Notes: generated by a model not told the origin, from the sequence alone. A DNA stretch of 64,000 bases from Ignavibacteriales bacterium (GCA_016177735.1 JACOUS010000013.1:62001-126000), one strand, 5' to 3'. Counted from the stretch's first letter, positions 55,319 through 64,000 are shown. Numbers and translations are program-made.

Positions 55319-56080
55319 ATGACCGGACAAAAATTTCATGAGCTATATGATATTATGGTTCGATTAAGAAAAGAATGCCCGTGGGACCGCGAGCAGACAC
55401 ACGATTCCATCAAAGCCGCAACACTTGAAGAAACTCACGAACTGATTGAAACAATCGATGAAAAAAATTTTCAGGAAATGAAATCCGAACTCGGTGATTT
55501 GCTTCTGCATATACTGTTTCATTCGGTAATTGCAGAAGAGAACAAAAACTTCAACATCAATGATGTTATCGATTCGCTGAAGAATAAATTAATCAGGCGG
55601 CATCCGCATGTTTTCGGCGATGTTCAAGTTAACGGAACCGAAGATGTTGCTAAGAATTGGGAAGAAATAAAATTATCCGAAGGAAGAAATTCCGTGCTCG
55701 AAGGTGTTCCGAAAAATCTTCCGAGCTTGGCACGCGCGTACAGATTGCAAGAGAAAGCATCCAAAGTTGGTTTTGATTGGGAAAAGAAAGAAGATGTTTG
55801 GAAAAAAGTAATCGAAGAAATTGAAGAGATGCACGCAATGGAAAAATCCGGCAATAAAGTTGAACTCGAAAAAGAATTGGGCGATGTTTTTTTCGCATTA
55901 ACAAACTATGCGCGCTTTCTTGGTGTCAATCCCGAAAATGCACTCAGAATCACAAACGAAAAATTCATAAACCGCTTCAGTTACATCGAACAAAAAATTA
56001 AAGAGGGTGGAAAAACTTTGAAGGAATCGAACCTCGAAGAGATGGACAAATACTGGGAAGAAAGCAAAAAAGTATTATAG
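55319..56080 (+). CDS. mazG: Nucleoside triphosphate pyrophosphohydrolase MazG
   Basis: Cleaves NTPs to NMP and pyrophosphate; linked to nucleotide sanitation and (p)ppGpp. 253 residues from ATG 55319, preceded by AAAGG. Two tandem MazG domains: 'RLRKECPWDREQTHDSIKAATLEETHELIE' with acidic 'ELGDLLLH', then 'RAYRLQEKASKVGFDW' with 'EKELGDVFFALTNYARFLG'. A 24-residue extension from 55247 has no support. Confidence 0.95.
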   Translation: MTGQKFHELYDIMVRLRKECPWDREQTHDSIKAATLEETHELIETIDEKNFQEMKSELGDLLLHILFHSVIAEENKNFNINDVIDSLKNKLIRRHPHVFGDVQVNGTEDVAKNWEEIKLSEGRNSVLEGVPKNLPSLARAYRLQEKASKVGFDWEKKEDVWKKVIEEIEEMHAMEKSGNKVELEKELGDVFFALTNYARFLGVNPENALRITNEKFINRFSYIEQKIKEGGKTLKESNLEEMDKYWEESKKVL

Positions 56081-56132
56081 AATAATGTTAAATGGGAAAT
56101 GGTAGTTAATGAACGATTTTCCCCATTTACCA

Positions 56133-57059
56133 TTAATCTTTCTTTCCATTGTTCTCTTGATAATGTTTCTCATAAGCGTCAATAATATCTTTCACAAGTT
56201 TGTGGCGCACAACATCGCCTTTATCAAAGTAGACAAACCCGACGCCGTCAATATGCTGCAAGATTTGCTTCACTTGTACCAATCCGCTTTGCGAGAAGCT
56301 CGGCAAATCGATTTGAGTAATATCCCCCGTAATTATAGCTTTTGAATTCGGACCGAGACGAGTCAAAAACATTTTCATCTGCATTATTGTTGCGTTCTGT
56401 GCTTCATCAAGAATAACGTAAGCATTGTTCAATGTTCTGCCGCGCATAAAAGCAAGCGGTACAATCTCGATAATTCCTCGTTCAATATTATTTTTCAACT
56501 GTTCGAAAGGCAGCATCTCTTCAAGCGCATCGTAAAGAGGACGCAGATACGGATCAATTTTTTCTCTAAAATCGCCCGGCAAAAATCCCAAACTTTCCCC
56601 GGCTTCAACAGCGGGACGAGCAAGTACAATTTTTTTTACAATTCCCTTTTTCAACGCAGAAACAGCAAACGCAACAGCAAGATAAGTTTTGCCGGTTCCG
56701 GCCGGTCCAATTGCAAAACAAATATCGTTCTCTTTTACGCTTTTAATATATTCAATTTGATTTGGCGTTTTGGCTTTTATAACATCTTTTTTGGAATAAA
56801 GAACTATGTTATCGAATTCATTTTCACTTACTATTTCTCTGCCCTGAAGAGTTAAATCGATGATGGTTTCAACGTCTTTGGAATTGAGTTTGCCGGTTGT
56901 GTTCAAAACAAAAATCATCTCCTTAAAAATTTTTTCAACGGAGTCCACTTCTTCGGTAGTACCTTGCAGATAAACATTATCGCCGCGGACAGTGATATTT
57001 GTTGTGAATCTGCTTTCAATCGGTTTTAGATTGGAATCGTTATAACCGAGCAGCAGCAT
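56133..57059 (-). CDS. PhoH-like ATPase
   Basis: 308 residues from the first in-frame ATG. Seen: Walker A GPAGTGKT, Walker B 'VILDEAQN', 'ARPAVEAGESLGFLPGDFREK' and 'TGDITQIDLP', all PhoH. The family's conserved opening (LENVDLMLLLGYNDSN) continues upstream of that ATG in the same frame to 57113 without any ATG, GTG or TTG; a GGAGG lies at about 57107. The true start may thus be a rare codon (ACG or ATT), or there is an indel. PhoH proteins are tied to RNA metabolism, with YbeY usually near. Here mazG lies convergently beyond its 3' end. Confidence 0.93.
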   Translation of the reverse strand: MLLLGYNDSNLKPIESRFTTNITVRGDNVYLQGTTEEVDSVEKIFKEMIFVLNTTGKLNSKDVETIIDLTLQGREIVSENEFDNIVLYSKKDVIKAKTPNQIEYIKSVKENDICFAIGPAGTGKTYLAVAFAVSALKKGIVKKIVLARPAVEAGESLGFLPGDFREKIDPYLRPLYDALEEMLPFEQLKNNIERGIIEIVPLAFMRGRTLNNAYVILDEAQNATIMQMKMFLTRLGPNSKAIITGDITQIDLPSFSQSGLVQVKQILQHIDGVGFVYFDKGDVVRHKLVKDIIDAYEKHYQENNGKKD

Positions 57060-57116
57060 TAAATCAACATTTTCGAGCCTAAGAATTTTTTCTATTTGCG
57101 TATCGTCCTCCGTTCA

Positions 57117-57151
57117 TTAAAAAAGCCCTTTCCAAAAATATGAAAAGGGCT
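57117..57151 (-). terminator. Terminator after the LysM gene
   Basis: AGCCCTTT (57124-57131) pairs with AAAGGGCT (57144-57151), loop about 12 nt. Read on the minus strand the stem is followed by TTTTTTAA. It ends the transcript of the Lpp-like and LysM genes, before phoH. Confidence 0.85.
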
Positions 57152-57180
57152 CAACAAATTTTACAATAAAACTATTTATG

Positions 57181-57882
57181 TTAATTAGCTTGCTGGGTTT
57201 GAGTTGGAGGAGCAGGCTTATAGCTTCTTCTAATTTTATCGTATTTAGCTTTTTCTTCTTCAGTCAAGTTGGGAACTTTAAAGATTTGTTTCGGATAGAT
57301 CAAATCGGGATTTTTAATTTGGTCTCTGTTTGCTTTGTAAATGATTGGCCAAGCAAACGGATTTGCATAATGTTCTTTCTTCTTTGCAATTCCCCAGAGG
57401 TGATCGCCACGAACAACTGTGTACATAATTTCTTTCGGAGCTTCTTCCCACGCATCAAGTTTTCTTTGTAATTGATTGTGAACTTTATCGAAGAATTCCG
57501 GCAGAGCGGAAATTTTATTTTTCTTCATTGCATCAAGTTCTGCCTGACGGTCGGCTTTTGGAGATTCTTTGCCGTCAATTTTGCTTGTCAATGCATTAAG
57601 CTGTTGTTTGAAATTATCAACATCGGCTTTTGTAGCACCAACCATTGCATACAATTCGTTGATGCAATCATCGTATGCTTGTAAGCCGTCTCTTGTTTTT
57701 TTCAATTGAGCAACATCAGCTTTTAAATTATTTAATTCAGTTGTGAGGGCAACTTTACTTTCAGTTAAGCGGTTAATTTCAGCTTGCCACTCCTCTTCCG
57801 TCATTTCTTGCCTTTGCGCAAAAACATTTGTTGAGAGGAGTACAAATGCAGTTAAAGCCAGCAATAATTTGTAAACTTTCAT
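57181..57882 (-). CDS. LysM-domain exported protein
   Basis: 233 residues. Seen: signal peptide ending near 'VFAQ', a coiled-coil stretch (about 28-110), and a LysM peptidoglycan-binding domain ('YTVVRGDHLWGIAKKKEHYANPFAWPIIYKANRDQIKNPDLIYPKQIFKVP', about residues 152-203). AAGGAGGTC lies upstream of the ATG, an optimal ribosome site, so expression is probably high. It follows the Lpp-like lipoprotein by 30 nt. Together they are likely to tie the outer membrane to the wall. Confidence 0.92.
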   Translation of the reverse strand: MKVYKLLLALTAFVLLSTNVFAQRQEMTEEEWQAEINRLTESKVALTTELNNLKADVAQLKKTRDGLQAYDDCINELYAMVGATKADVDNFKQQLNALTSKIDGKESPKADRQAELDAMKKNKISALPEFFDKVHNQLQRKLDAWEEAPKEIMYTVVRGDHLWGIAKKKEHYANPFAWPIIYKANRDQIKNPDLIYPKQIFKVPNLTEEEKAKYDKIRRSYKPAPPTQTQQAN

Positions 57883-57912
57883 TTATGACCTCCTTGGTTT
57901 TTAAACTTTTGA

Positions 57913-58188
57913 TTACAGACCTATTTTTTCAAGATTTTTCTTTGTTTCTGCCTTGGTTTTTGCGCATTCATCTAATTTTGCATTTTTTTCAGCAATTTCT
58001 CTTTCGAGAGCTGCTTTTTCACTCTTTAAAGAATTAACTTCTTTTTCAAGAGCCAAAACTTCAGAGCGTAGTGCTTCCAATTCTGCCATTTGCTCTTCTG
58101 AAACGCCACTGCAGCCGGTAACACCGATCATTCCGGCAAATAGTACTGCAATTAGTCCAGTGGTCAAAATTCTCTTCATTTTTGTCAT
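57913..58188 (-). CDS. Small coiled-coil lipoprotein, Lpp-like in form
   Basis: 91 residues from ATG 58188, which has GGAGGTC with ideal spacing; an upstream frame to 58251 is not supported. Seen: signal with lipobox V-T-G-C26, then one long heptad-rich helix ('ELEALRSEVLALEKEVNSLKSEKAALEREIAEKN'). No terminal Lys like E. coli Lpp. Its partner is the LysM protein just downstream. A structural role at the outer membrane is inferred. Confidence 0.85.
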   Translation of the reverse strand: MTKMKRILTTGLIAVLFAGMIGVTGCSGVSEEQMAELEALRSEVLALEKEVNSLKSEKAALEREIAEKNAKLDECAKTKAETKKNLEKIGL

Positions 58189-58255
58189 ATTCGACCTCCT
58201 TTGGTTTAAGAATTTCTTTTTATAACGATAGAAATATAAGGATTTTTGCATCTAA

Positions 58256-58276
58256 AAGAAGGCAAAAAGCCGTCTT
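58256..58276 (-). terminator. Terminator after radC
   Basis: AAGAAGGC (58256-58263) pairs with GCCGTCTT (58269-58276) with one mismatch, loop AAAAA; on the minus strand a short T-run (TTTTAG) follows. It lies just beyond the radC stop. Confidence 0.6.
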
Positions 58277-58292
58277 CCATTTAAAAAAATAA

Positions 58293-58985
58293 TTAAATAA
58301 GTCTTTTTTCAACAAAGCTTGTATAATTGTGACCGGCAACAATTATGTGATCGAAGACCTGAATATCCATCAGCTTTCCGGCTTCTACTAATTTTTTTGT
58401 AATCGAAATATCTTCGTTGCTCGGTTCCGTATTTCCGCTTGGATGATTATGCAGTAAAATTATGTTGGCGGAATTATTTTCAATCGCAACTTTGAAAATT
58501 TCCCGGGGATGAACAACGCTTGCGTTGAGATGACCAACGGAAACAACTTCGTGTTTGATTATTTTGTTTGCCGTACTTAAACAAACAACAACAAATTTTT
58601 CTTTTACTTCATCTCGAAGAAGCGGAATAAATATTTCTGCAACATCGCGCGGCGAAATAATTTTTTTATTAGAGAACCATTTTTTTTGCGAGTCTGCTCT
58701 TCTGCCGATTTCAAATGCCGCAGAAAGTGCAGCAGATTTGTCCCTTCCGATTCCGGAAAATTTTTTGATTGCATCAACCGATTGCGAGGAAAGAACGTTC
58801 AAGTCGCCGTATTTGTTAATCAGCTCTTGCGCAATTTGAATCACATTTTTCCCTTTAGTCCCGGTTCGTAATAGAATGGCAATTAATTCGGCATCTGTTA
58901 AACTTTGCGGACCTCTCAACGCAAGTTTTTCTCTCGGACGATCATCAAGCGGAAGTTCTTTAACTTTGGAAATAACACCCTCCAA
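58293..58985 (-). CDS. radC: RadC/JAB-domain protein
   Basis: 230 residues. Seen: an N-terminal helix-hairpin-helix-like part ('LTDAELIAILLRTGTKGKNVIQIAQEL', 'FSGIGRDKSAAL') and a JAMM metal motif HNHPSGNTEPSNED. The name follows tradition; a direct DNA repair role in vivo is doubtful. The start is TTG, with a GGAGGG just inside the frame. 11 nt after the guaA stop. Confidence 0.92.
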   Translation of the reverse strand: MEGVISKVKELPLDDRPREKLALRGPQSLTDAELIAILLRTGTKGKNVIQIAQELINKYGDLNVLSSQSVDAIKKFSGIGRDKSAALSAAFEIGRRADSQKKWFSNKKIISPRDVAEIFIPLLRDEVKEKFVVVCLSTANKIIKHEVVSVGHLNASVVHPREIFKVAIENNSANIILLHNHPSGNTEPSNEDISITKKLVEAGKLMDIQVFDHIIVAGHNYTSFVEKRLI

Positions 58986-58996
58986 ATTTTAAATTA

Positions 58997-60538
58997 CTAT
59001 TCCCATTCGATAGTTGACGGAGGTTTGGAGCTGATATCGTAAACAACACGGTTTATTCCGCGTACTGAACGAATTATTTTATTCGAAACATTTTCCAAAA
59101 AATCATGATCGAAACGGTACCAATCTGCAGTCATTGCATCCAAAGAAGTAACCGCGCGCAATGCAATAACATTTTCGTAAGTGCGCGCATCGCCCATTAC
59201 GCCAACTGTCTGCACCGGAAGTAAAACCGCGAACGCTTGCCAGATGTTGTCGTAAATGTTTCCAGAGTGTAATTCACTAATAAAAATATCATCGGCTTCG
59301 CGCAAAATATCGAGACGTTCTTTTGTAATTTCACCGAGAACGCGGACTGCAAGACCGGGACCGGGGAACGGATGACGTTGGATAAAAATTTCGGGCAAAC
59401 CAAGTTCACGCCCAATCGCACGAACTTCATCTTTGAATAATTCTCTGAATGGTTCGATCAATTTTAGATGCATCTTTTCCGGCAATCCGCCGACGTTGTG
59501 ATGCGTTTTAATTGTTACAGAAGCTCCTTTCACAGAAACAGATTCAATTACATCGGGATAAAGTGTGCCCTGAATTAAAAAATCCGCATCGGAAAATTTC
59601 TTCGCTTCTTTTTCGAAAACTTCGATGAATGTAGTACCGATAATTTTTCTTTTCTTTTCCGGATCGGTTACACCGGCAAGTTTGGACAAAAATATTTCCG
59701 AGGCATCAATGTGAATGATATGCAGATTAAAATTCTCTTCGAACATTTTTATGATGTCTGCGCTTTCGTTTTTTCTCATCATGCCGGTATCAACATGAAT
59801 GCAGATCAAATTTTCATGAAGAGCTTCGTGGATCAACACAGCCGCAACCGATGAATCGACACCGCCGCTGAGCGCACAAATCGCTTTTTTGTTGCCGACT
59901 TTTACTTTTACTTCTTCGATTGATTCTTCGATAAAATTTTTGGAAGTCCAGTCGGGCGTACAACCGCAAACACTGAACAAAAAATTATCCAGAAGTTTTT
60001 TGCCTTGTTTGGTGTGAGCAACTTCGGGGTGAAATTGCAATCCGAAAATTTTCTTTTCGAGATTGGCAACGGCGCATATCGGGGAATTTTCCGTTCGTGC
60101 GGTAATATTAAATCCTTCCGGCAGTTCGGTGATATAATCTCCGTGGCTCATCCAAACAACGGAATTATTTTCGACAGAATTAAAGAGTGAATCGATTTGG
60201 CAAATCTGCAAATTTGCTTTTCCGTATTCTCTGCTTTTTGCCGGTTCCACTTTGCCGTTGTGATGCTGTGTGATTAACTGCAATCCATAACAGATGCCGA
60301 GTACCGGAATTCCAAGTTCAAAAATTTCTTTTGAAATATTCGGCGCGCCTTCATCATAAACACTCATCGGTCCACCGGATAAAATTATTCCGCTCGGTTT
60401 TTCTTCTCTGATTTTTGAGATAGGATAATTGTGCGAATGGATTTCCGAATAAACTTTACTTTCGCGGACTCTTCTTGCTATCAATTGTGAGTATTGAGCA
60501 CCGAAATCTATAATCAAAATTTTTTGTACGTGTTGCAT
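58997..60538 (-). CDS. guaA: GMP synthase (glutamine-hydrolysing)
   Basis: Converts XMP to GMP with glutamine. 513 residues from ATG 60538. Seen: class I GATase domain with GICYGLQ (catalytic Cys) and [10 protein letters not shown]; the ATP pyrophosphatase P-loop [12 protein letters not shown]; and the dimerisation domain ending '[15 protein letters not shown]'. An ATG at 60571 adds 11 residues. The gene is preceded by a hairpin at 60566-60591 and gcvH. Confidence 0.97.
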   Translation of the reverse strand: MQHVQKILIIDFGAQYSQLIARRVRESKVYSEIHSHNYPISKIREEKPSGIILSGGPMSVYDEGAPNISKEIFELGIPVLGICYGLQLITQHHNGKVEPAKSREYGKANLQICQIDSLFNSVENNSVVWMSHGDYITELPEGFNITARTENSPICAVANLEKKIFGLQFHPEVAHTKQGKKLLDNFLFSVCGCTPDWTSKNFIEESIEEVKVKVGNKKAICALSGGVDSSVAAVLIHEALHENLICIHVDTGMMRKNESADIIKMFEENFNLHIIHIDASEIFLSKLAGVTDPEKKRKIIGTTFIEVFEKEAKKFSDADFLIQGTLYPDVIESVSVKGASVTIKTHHNVGGLPEKMHLKLIEPFRELFKDEVRAIGRELGLPEIFIQRHPFPGPGLAVRVLGEITKERLDILREADDIFISELHSGNIYDNIWQAFAVLLPVQTVGVMGDARTYENVIALRAVTSLDAMTADWYRFDHDFLENVSNKIIRSVRGINRVVYDISSKPPSTIEWE

Positions 60539-60565
60539 TTCTATTTGCGGTAAGTTTAAAAATAT

Positions 60566-60591
60566 GGGCAAAGCTCGTAAGAGTTTCGCCC
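60566..60591 (-). terminator. Hairpin in the gcvH-guaA gap
   Basis: GGGCAAAGCTC (60566-60576) pairs with GAGTTTCGCCC (60581-60591) with one mismatch, tetraloop GTAA; on the minus strand ATATTTTT follows. It may end the acc-gcvH transcript or act in the guaA leader. Confidence 0.5.
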
Positions 60592-60619
60592 AAAGTTAAA
60601 GAATTTTTTGAATTAATTA

Positions 60620-61000
60620 TTACTGACCGAGCTGTGCTTTGTAAGCGGCAGAATCCAAAAGACTATTGATTTGTGCCGGGTCGGACAATTCAATTTTTAT
60701 AATCCATCCTTCGCCGTACGGATCACTGTTAACAAGCTGCGGTTCATCGTTCAACTTTTTGTTAATCTCAATAACTTTTCCATTTGCCGGTGCGTAAAGA
60801 TCGCTCACTGTTTTTACTGCTTCAATTGTGCCGAATGGATCGCCGGCGTTTAATTCGGTAATATCCGGATTAATATCAACGTAAACTATATCGCCAAGTT
60901 CTCCCTGGGCATAATCTGTAACACCAATTATACCGGTAGTGCCTTCAACTTTAATCCACTCATGTTCTTTTGTGTACTTCAAATTTTCTGGAACGTTCAT
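60620..61000 (-). CDS. gcvH: Glycine cleavage system H protein
   Basis: Lipoyl carrier of the glycine cleavage complex, 126 residues. Lipoylated Lys63 in 'GTIEAVKTVSDLYAP'; conserved 'GITDYAQ'-like 'GVTDYAQGELGDIVYVD'. Starts 2 nt after accC stop, so it is co-transcribed with the acetyl-CoA carboxylase genes; gcvT/gcvP are not here. A role as lipoate carrier beyond glycine cleavage is possible. Confidence 0.96.
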   Translation of the reverse strand: MNVPENLKYTKEHEWIKVEGTTGIIGVTDYAQGELGDIVYVDINPDITELNAGDPFGTIEAVKTVSDLYAPANGKVIEINKKLNDEPQLVNSDPYGEGWIIKIELSDPAQINSLLDSAAYKAQLGQ

Positions 61001-61002
61001 GA

Positions 61003-62349
61003 TTACCTCATCAGTTTATTTATGTGTTGATCTATGAATGATGTATCAAAATCACCTTCAATAAATTTTTCGTTTTCGAGAACTTTACGATGGAACGGAA
61101 TTGTTGTTTTAATTCCTTCAACCGTGAATTCTTCGAACGCGCGTTTCGCACGTACTATTGCATGTTTCCTATCAGTGCCCCAAACAATCATCTTTGCAAT
61201 TAAAGAATCGTAGTAAGGAGGAATAACATAATCATTGTACACATGCGAATCGATTCTGATTCCAAATCCGCCGGGGAAATGAAGATATTCTATTCTGCCC
61301 GGTGATGGTCTAAAATTATTTTCAGGGTCTTCGGCATTAATTCTAAATTCAATAGCATGCCCTTTAGGTTCGATTGGAAGATTTTCGATTGGCTCGCCGC
61401 TGGCAATTAAAATCTGTTGTTTGATCAAATCAAGATTCTGCACCATTTCCGTTACCGGATGCTCTACTTGAATTCTTGTATTCATTTCGATGAAATAGAA
61501 ATTCAAATATTTATCGACGAGAAATTCAATTGTACCGGCACCTTCATAGTTAACAGATTTAACACCGAGCAGAGCTGCTTCGCCCATTTTATTTCTCAAT
61601 TGCTGTGAGACGGCCGGCGATGGCGCTTCTTCAATTAATTTTTGGTGCCTTCTTTGAATCGTGCAGTCTCTTTCCCCGTAGTGATAAACACTGCCGTGCT
61701 GATCGCCCATTATTTGTATTTCAATGTGGCGCGGATTTTCAATAAACTTTTCGAGATAAAGATCGGGCACACCGAAAGATGCTTGTGCTTCTGTGCTTGC
61801 AGTCTGAAATAATTTTTCCAATTCTTTTTCTTCCCAAACGATGCGCATTCCTTTTCCGCCGCCGCCGGCAGAAGCTTTTAACATAACCGGGTAACCGATC
61901 TCAGCCGCAATTTTTTTTGCTTCATCTGCAGTTGCAACAATACCTTCACTGCCGGGAACTACCGGCACACCCACTTTTCTCATTGTTTCTTTTGCAAAAG
62001 CTTTATCGCCCATTTTGCGGATTGAATCGGGGGTAGGTCCGATAAATTTAATATTCGACTCGGCACATATTTCACTGAAGCTGGCATTCTCTGCAAGGAA
62101 TCCGTAACCGGGATGAATTGCATCTGCGCCGGTTATTGCCGCCGCAGAAAGTATGCTTGGAATTTTTAAATAGCTTTCTGCGCTTGAAGACGGACCGATA
62201 CAAACGGCTTCATCGGCAAACACAACATGCAGAGAATCACGGTCTGCTTCGGAATAAACCGCTACTGTTTTTATTCCAAGTTCTTTACATGTACGAATGA
62301 TTCTTAGTGCAATCTCACCACGGTTGGCAATTAGAATTTTTTTGAACAA
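61003..62349 (-). CDS. accC: Biotin carboxylase, acetyl-CoA carboxylase subunit
   Basis: ATP-dependent carboxylation of BCCP biotin, for fatty-acid synthesis. 448 residues, standard. Seen: '[15 protein letters not shown]', '[12 protein letters not shown]' glycine loop, '[22 protein letters not shown]', '[16 protein letters not shown]'. The start is TTG with GGAGAT upstream. Follows accB by 28 nt. Confidence 0.97.
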   Translation of the reverse strand: MFKKILIANRGEIALRIIRTCKELGIKTVAVYSEADRDSLHVVFADEAVCIGPSSSAESYLKIPSILSAAAITGADAIHPGYGFLAENASFSEICAESNIKFIGPTPDSIRKMGDKAFAKETMRKVGVPVVPGSEGIVATADEAKKIAAEIGYPVMLKASAGGGGKGMRIVWEEKELEKLFQTASTEAQASFGVPDLYLEKFIENPRHIEIQIMGDQHGSVYHYGERDCTIQRRHQKLIEEAPSPAVSQQLRNKMGEAALLGVKSVNYEGAGTIEFLVDKYLNFYFIEMNTRIQVEHPVTEMVQNLDLIKQQILIASGEPIENLPIEPKGHAIEFRINAEDPENNFRPSPGRIEYLHFPGGFGIRIDSHVYNDYVIPPYYDSLIAKMIVWGTDRKHAIVRAKRAFEEFTVEGIKTTIPFHRKVLENEKFIEGDFDTSFIDQHINKLMR

Positions 62350-62377
62350 AATCTCCTCTCAATAAAATTGGATAACA

Positions 62378-62836
62378 CTAAGTTTCGATTAAAAATAACG
62401 GCTGGTTGTATTCAACCGGTGTGGCATTTTCGACAAGTATCTTCACAATCTTACCGCTTACATCGGCTTCTATTTCATTCATCAATTTCATTGCTTCAAC
62501 AATACAAAGAACGGTTCCCGGAGAAACCATGCTTCCAACCTGTGCATACGGATCTGCATCAGGAGCCGGCGCTCTGTAAAAAGTACCAACTATGGGTGAT
62601 TTAATTTCGTGAAGATTTGTTTGTGCCGTCTCTGCTGGTTTAATCTCCGCCGGTGTAACTACCGGCAAAGCTGTTGTTTGTCTTACTATTTCCGATCCGG
62701 GCTGAATGCTTACTTGTGCTGCTTGATGTGAATTTTTTGAGATCTTAACTTTGAGATCACCTTCTTGAACGGAAAATTCGGTTATCTCGCTTTGCTCAAC
62801 CATTCTGATGAGCTTCTTAAGTAGATTTATGTCCAT
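62378..62836 (-). CDS. accB: Biotin carboxyl carrier protein of acetyl-CoA carboxylase
   Basis: Carries biotin between the carboxylase and transferase. 152 residues from ATG 62836; a TTG at 62845 is in frame 9 nt upstream. Seen: N-terminal helix 'LLKKLIRMVEQSEITEF', a linker rich in Pro/Ala/Thr, and the biotinyl domain with Lys117 in CIVEAMKLMNEI. Heads accB-accC-gcvH. Confidence 0.96.
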   Translation of the reverse strand: MDINLLKKLIRMVEQSEITEFSVQEGDLKVKISKNSHQAAQVSIQPGSEIVRQTTALPVVTPAEIKPAETAQTNLHEIKSPIVGTFYRAPAPDADPYAQVGSMVSPGTVLCIVEAMKLMNEIEADVSGKIVKILVENATPVEYNQPLFLIET

Positions 62837-63026
62837 GCTTACCAATTGATTAGTTGCAAATTCAGTAAAGAGCGTTTAATAACAGGTGTGCAATGCAAAC
62901 AAATTGTACCAATGGCAGATAAAATTGAGCCTTGTGCCCAATTATTATTTTTACACACACAGTTGGGGTGAAAATATAGGTACCCATCAATATAAAATCA
63001 AGAAATCTGATTTTATTTTGCCGTTG

Positions 63027-63716
63027 TCAACTTTCAGTTTGAATTAAGTACCTATCAACTTCTTGAGCGGCTGAAGTATTTTTGTAGTCTTCCTTAATAC
63101 CTTTAAGAAGTTTAGCGGCTTCTTCTTTTGCACCGCTTTTCAAAAGATTAACACTTGCTTTGAGTAAATATTCTGAGTTGGATGGATTTGTTTTTGTTAT
63201 TTGTGATGCTTCTTTATATAAGTCAGCGGCTTTTTCAAATTCTTTTTTGGTTTCATAATATCCGCCCATTCCGGCTAAAGCCGTTGCTTTGAAGAGCGGG
63301 TTGCTTCCCGAATAATCTTCATAAGTTTCAAATGCTTCTTGCTGCTTACCGGTGAATAGATATGCATTTGCTAAAAATATTTTTGCCGTTTCGCCTTGTT
63401 CGGTACTTCCGTAATTATCAACAATATTTTTCAATCCAACTAAATTATTTTTCGACTGACCATCAATTGCATCTTTGTACTGCGCAGCTTCATATAAAGG
63501 AATAACTTTTGCCAATAAATTTGAGGCGGCTAAATTATCGCTCGATCTTTTATTTGCAAATAGGATAACAGCAACCACAGCTAAAGCAACCACACCGGCA
63601 CCTATCAAAATTTTCGCCTGATGCCCCATGAAATAATTATAAACCTTATAGTACGATGTAACAAGTGTATCTTGTTTAATTTCTTTTTTCGAAATTCGTT
63701 TTTTGGCAGTAAACAC
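63027..63716 (-). CDS. TPR membrane protein, YfgM-like
   Basis: 229 residues. Seen: basic cytoplasmic N-terminus, one membrane segment (about 36-53), then a periplasmic TPR-rich domain ('AKIFLANAYLFTGKQQEAFETYEDY', 'YYETKKEFEKAADLYKEASQI'). The start is GTG with AGAGG upstream. The form matches YfgM-type proteins that bind the SecYEG translocon and chaperones; the precise role here is inferred. Confidence 0.85.
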   Translation of the reverse strand: MFTAKKRISKKEIKQDTLVTSYYKVYNYFMGHQAKILIGAGVVALAVVAVILFANKRSSDNLAASNLLAKVIPLYEAAQYKDAIDGQSKNNLVGLKNIVDNYGSTEQGETAKIFLANAYLFTGKQQEAFETYEDYSGSNPLFKATALAGMGGYYETKKEFEKAADLYKEASQITKTNPSNSEYLLKASVNLLKSGAKEEAAKLLKGIKEDYKNTSAAQEVDRYLIQTES

Positions 63717-63770
63717 GTTTACCTCTATTTTATTAAAAACTCAAAAATGCGGCGGAAAATTTAGTAAATA

Positions 63771-64000
63771 TTATAATCCAATTCTAATATGATTGGAAAA
63801 AATCCACGCGCTGCCGTTAACATAAACTTCTATTCTGTATGCGCCGGATTCACTGCTTGTAAATTCTGCTTCGCTTCCTTCAAAGCTTGCAGCCAAATTT
63901 CCGTTTCTTATTAAATTGATTGTACCCGAAATTCCGGGCAATGTTACGCGCAGTTTAACTTTATTGTTCTTTGTGCTTTCGCCCATCTGATAAATTTTAT
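63771..64000 (-). CDS. 3' end of a larger gene, possibly a PHP-type (CehA/McbA) metallohydrolase
   Basis: The frame stays open to the window edge, so the gene continues beyond 64000; an ATG at 63986 is probably internal. The last residues 'GAYRIEVYVNGSAWIFSNHIRI' resemble the C-terminal beta-sandwich of CehA/McbA-family PHP metallohydrolases ('YRVEVYxxGRPWIFSNPIYV' style). No catalytic His is inside the window, so this is tentative. Confidence 0.55.
   Translation of the reverse strand, partial: KIYQMGESTKNNKVKLRVTLPGISGTINLIRNGNLAASFEGSEAEFTSSESGAYRIEVYVNGSAWIFSNHIRIGL

Noticed and set aside
56081-56132. Hairpin between mazG and phoH as a terminator
   Set aside because: A weak AT-rich AAATGGG/CCCATTT stem with a bulge and no good T-run; not convincing.
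56586-56602. TCCCAAACTTTCCCCGG, like the ends of the inverted-repeat family
   Set aside because: It lies inside phoH and encodes the conserved GESLGFL block, has no partner arm, and is probably chance.
62994-63014. AAAATCA/TGATTTT stem after the TPR gene as a terminator
   Set aside because: Only seven AT-rich pairs and no clear T-tract on the minus strand.

Overview
This 64 kb window looks like ordinary chromosome from a bacterium of the Ignavibacteria/Chlorobiota branch of the FCB group. The support is indirect: a type IX secretion sorting domain of the 'NPFNPTT..I' kind on the protein at 47175-49253, many signal peptides ending in a 'YSQ'- or 'NAQ'-like site, AT-rich DNA, a large class II ribonucleotide reductase and a long IleS. 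No rRNA, tRNA, CRISPR array, prophage or complete insertion sequence was found. Start codons are unusually often TTG (hydF, lspA, argS, accC, radC, the DNA methylase and others), often with a good Shine-Dalgarno sequence or a stop/start overlap.

Layout. 1-0.5 kb: a Rieske iron-sulfur protein. 1-3.7 kb: aspartate ammonia-lyase overlapping the [FeFe]-hydrogenase maturation GTPase HydF. 3.7-12 kb, minus strand: yggS, divIVA, a purine nucleoside phosphorylase and a membrane/coiled-coil gene, all joined by 4-nt overlaps, then ileS, a DksA-like gene, lspA and an rluD-like gene. 12-16.4 kb: a MNT/HEPN toxin-antitoxin pair with an operator-like palindrome, then nrdJ. 16.8-19.2 kb: malQ, a 128-bp element with 17-bp terminal inverted repeats, and a cysteine glutathione peroxidase.

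19.2-25.6 kb is an AT-rich accessory region. It holds a possible divergent sigma-like protein, a zinc-finger anti-sigma-like membrane protein with FG-GAP/VCBS-type repeats, a lipoprotein, two small unknown proteins and a SWIM zinc-finger protein. 25.7-34.9 kb: pta, an AI-2E family permease, a beta-CASP metallo-hydrolase overlapping an FN3 lipoprotein and outer-membrane protein pair, an RsbW-like kinase, mdh, and rplU-rpmA. 35-42.8 kb: one tightly packed minus-strand run (outer-membrane protein, SPPY-type DNA methylase, xseA, xseB, dxs, Gfo/Idh/MocA oxidoreductase, response regulator, histidine kinase). 43-47.1 kb: surE, a vWA membrane protein, bacteriohemerythrin and comF.

47.2-51.1 kb is a cluster of secreted proteins (a T9SS-sorted propeller protein, a second propeller-like protein and an amidase-like lipoprotein). 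51.4-64 kb is mostly housekeeping: argS, rsfS, a LytR_C protein, ridA, mazG, phoH, a LysM protein with an Lpp-like lipoprotein, radC, guaA, gcvH, accC, accB, a TPR membrane protein, and the 3' end of a possible PHP-type metallohydrolase.

The most unusual items are: a family of three non-coding inverted-repeat elements sharing CCCAAACTTT-type ends, one of which supplies the end of ridA; the sigma-like/anti-sigma-like module; the solitary DNA methylase inside the exonuclease VII/dxs operon; and phoH, whose family-like N-terminus continues upstream of the first in-frame ATG with no standard start codon.
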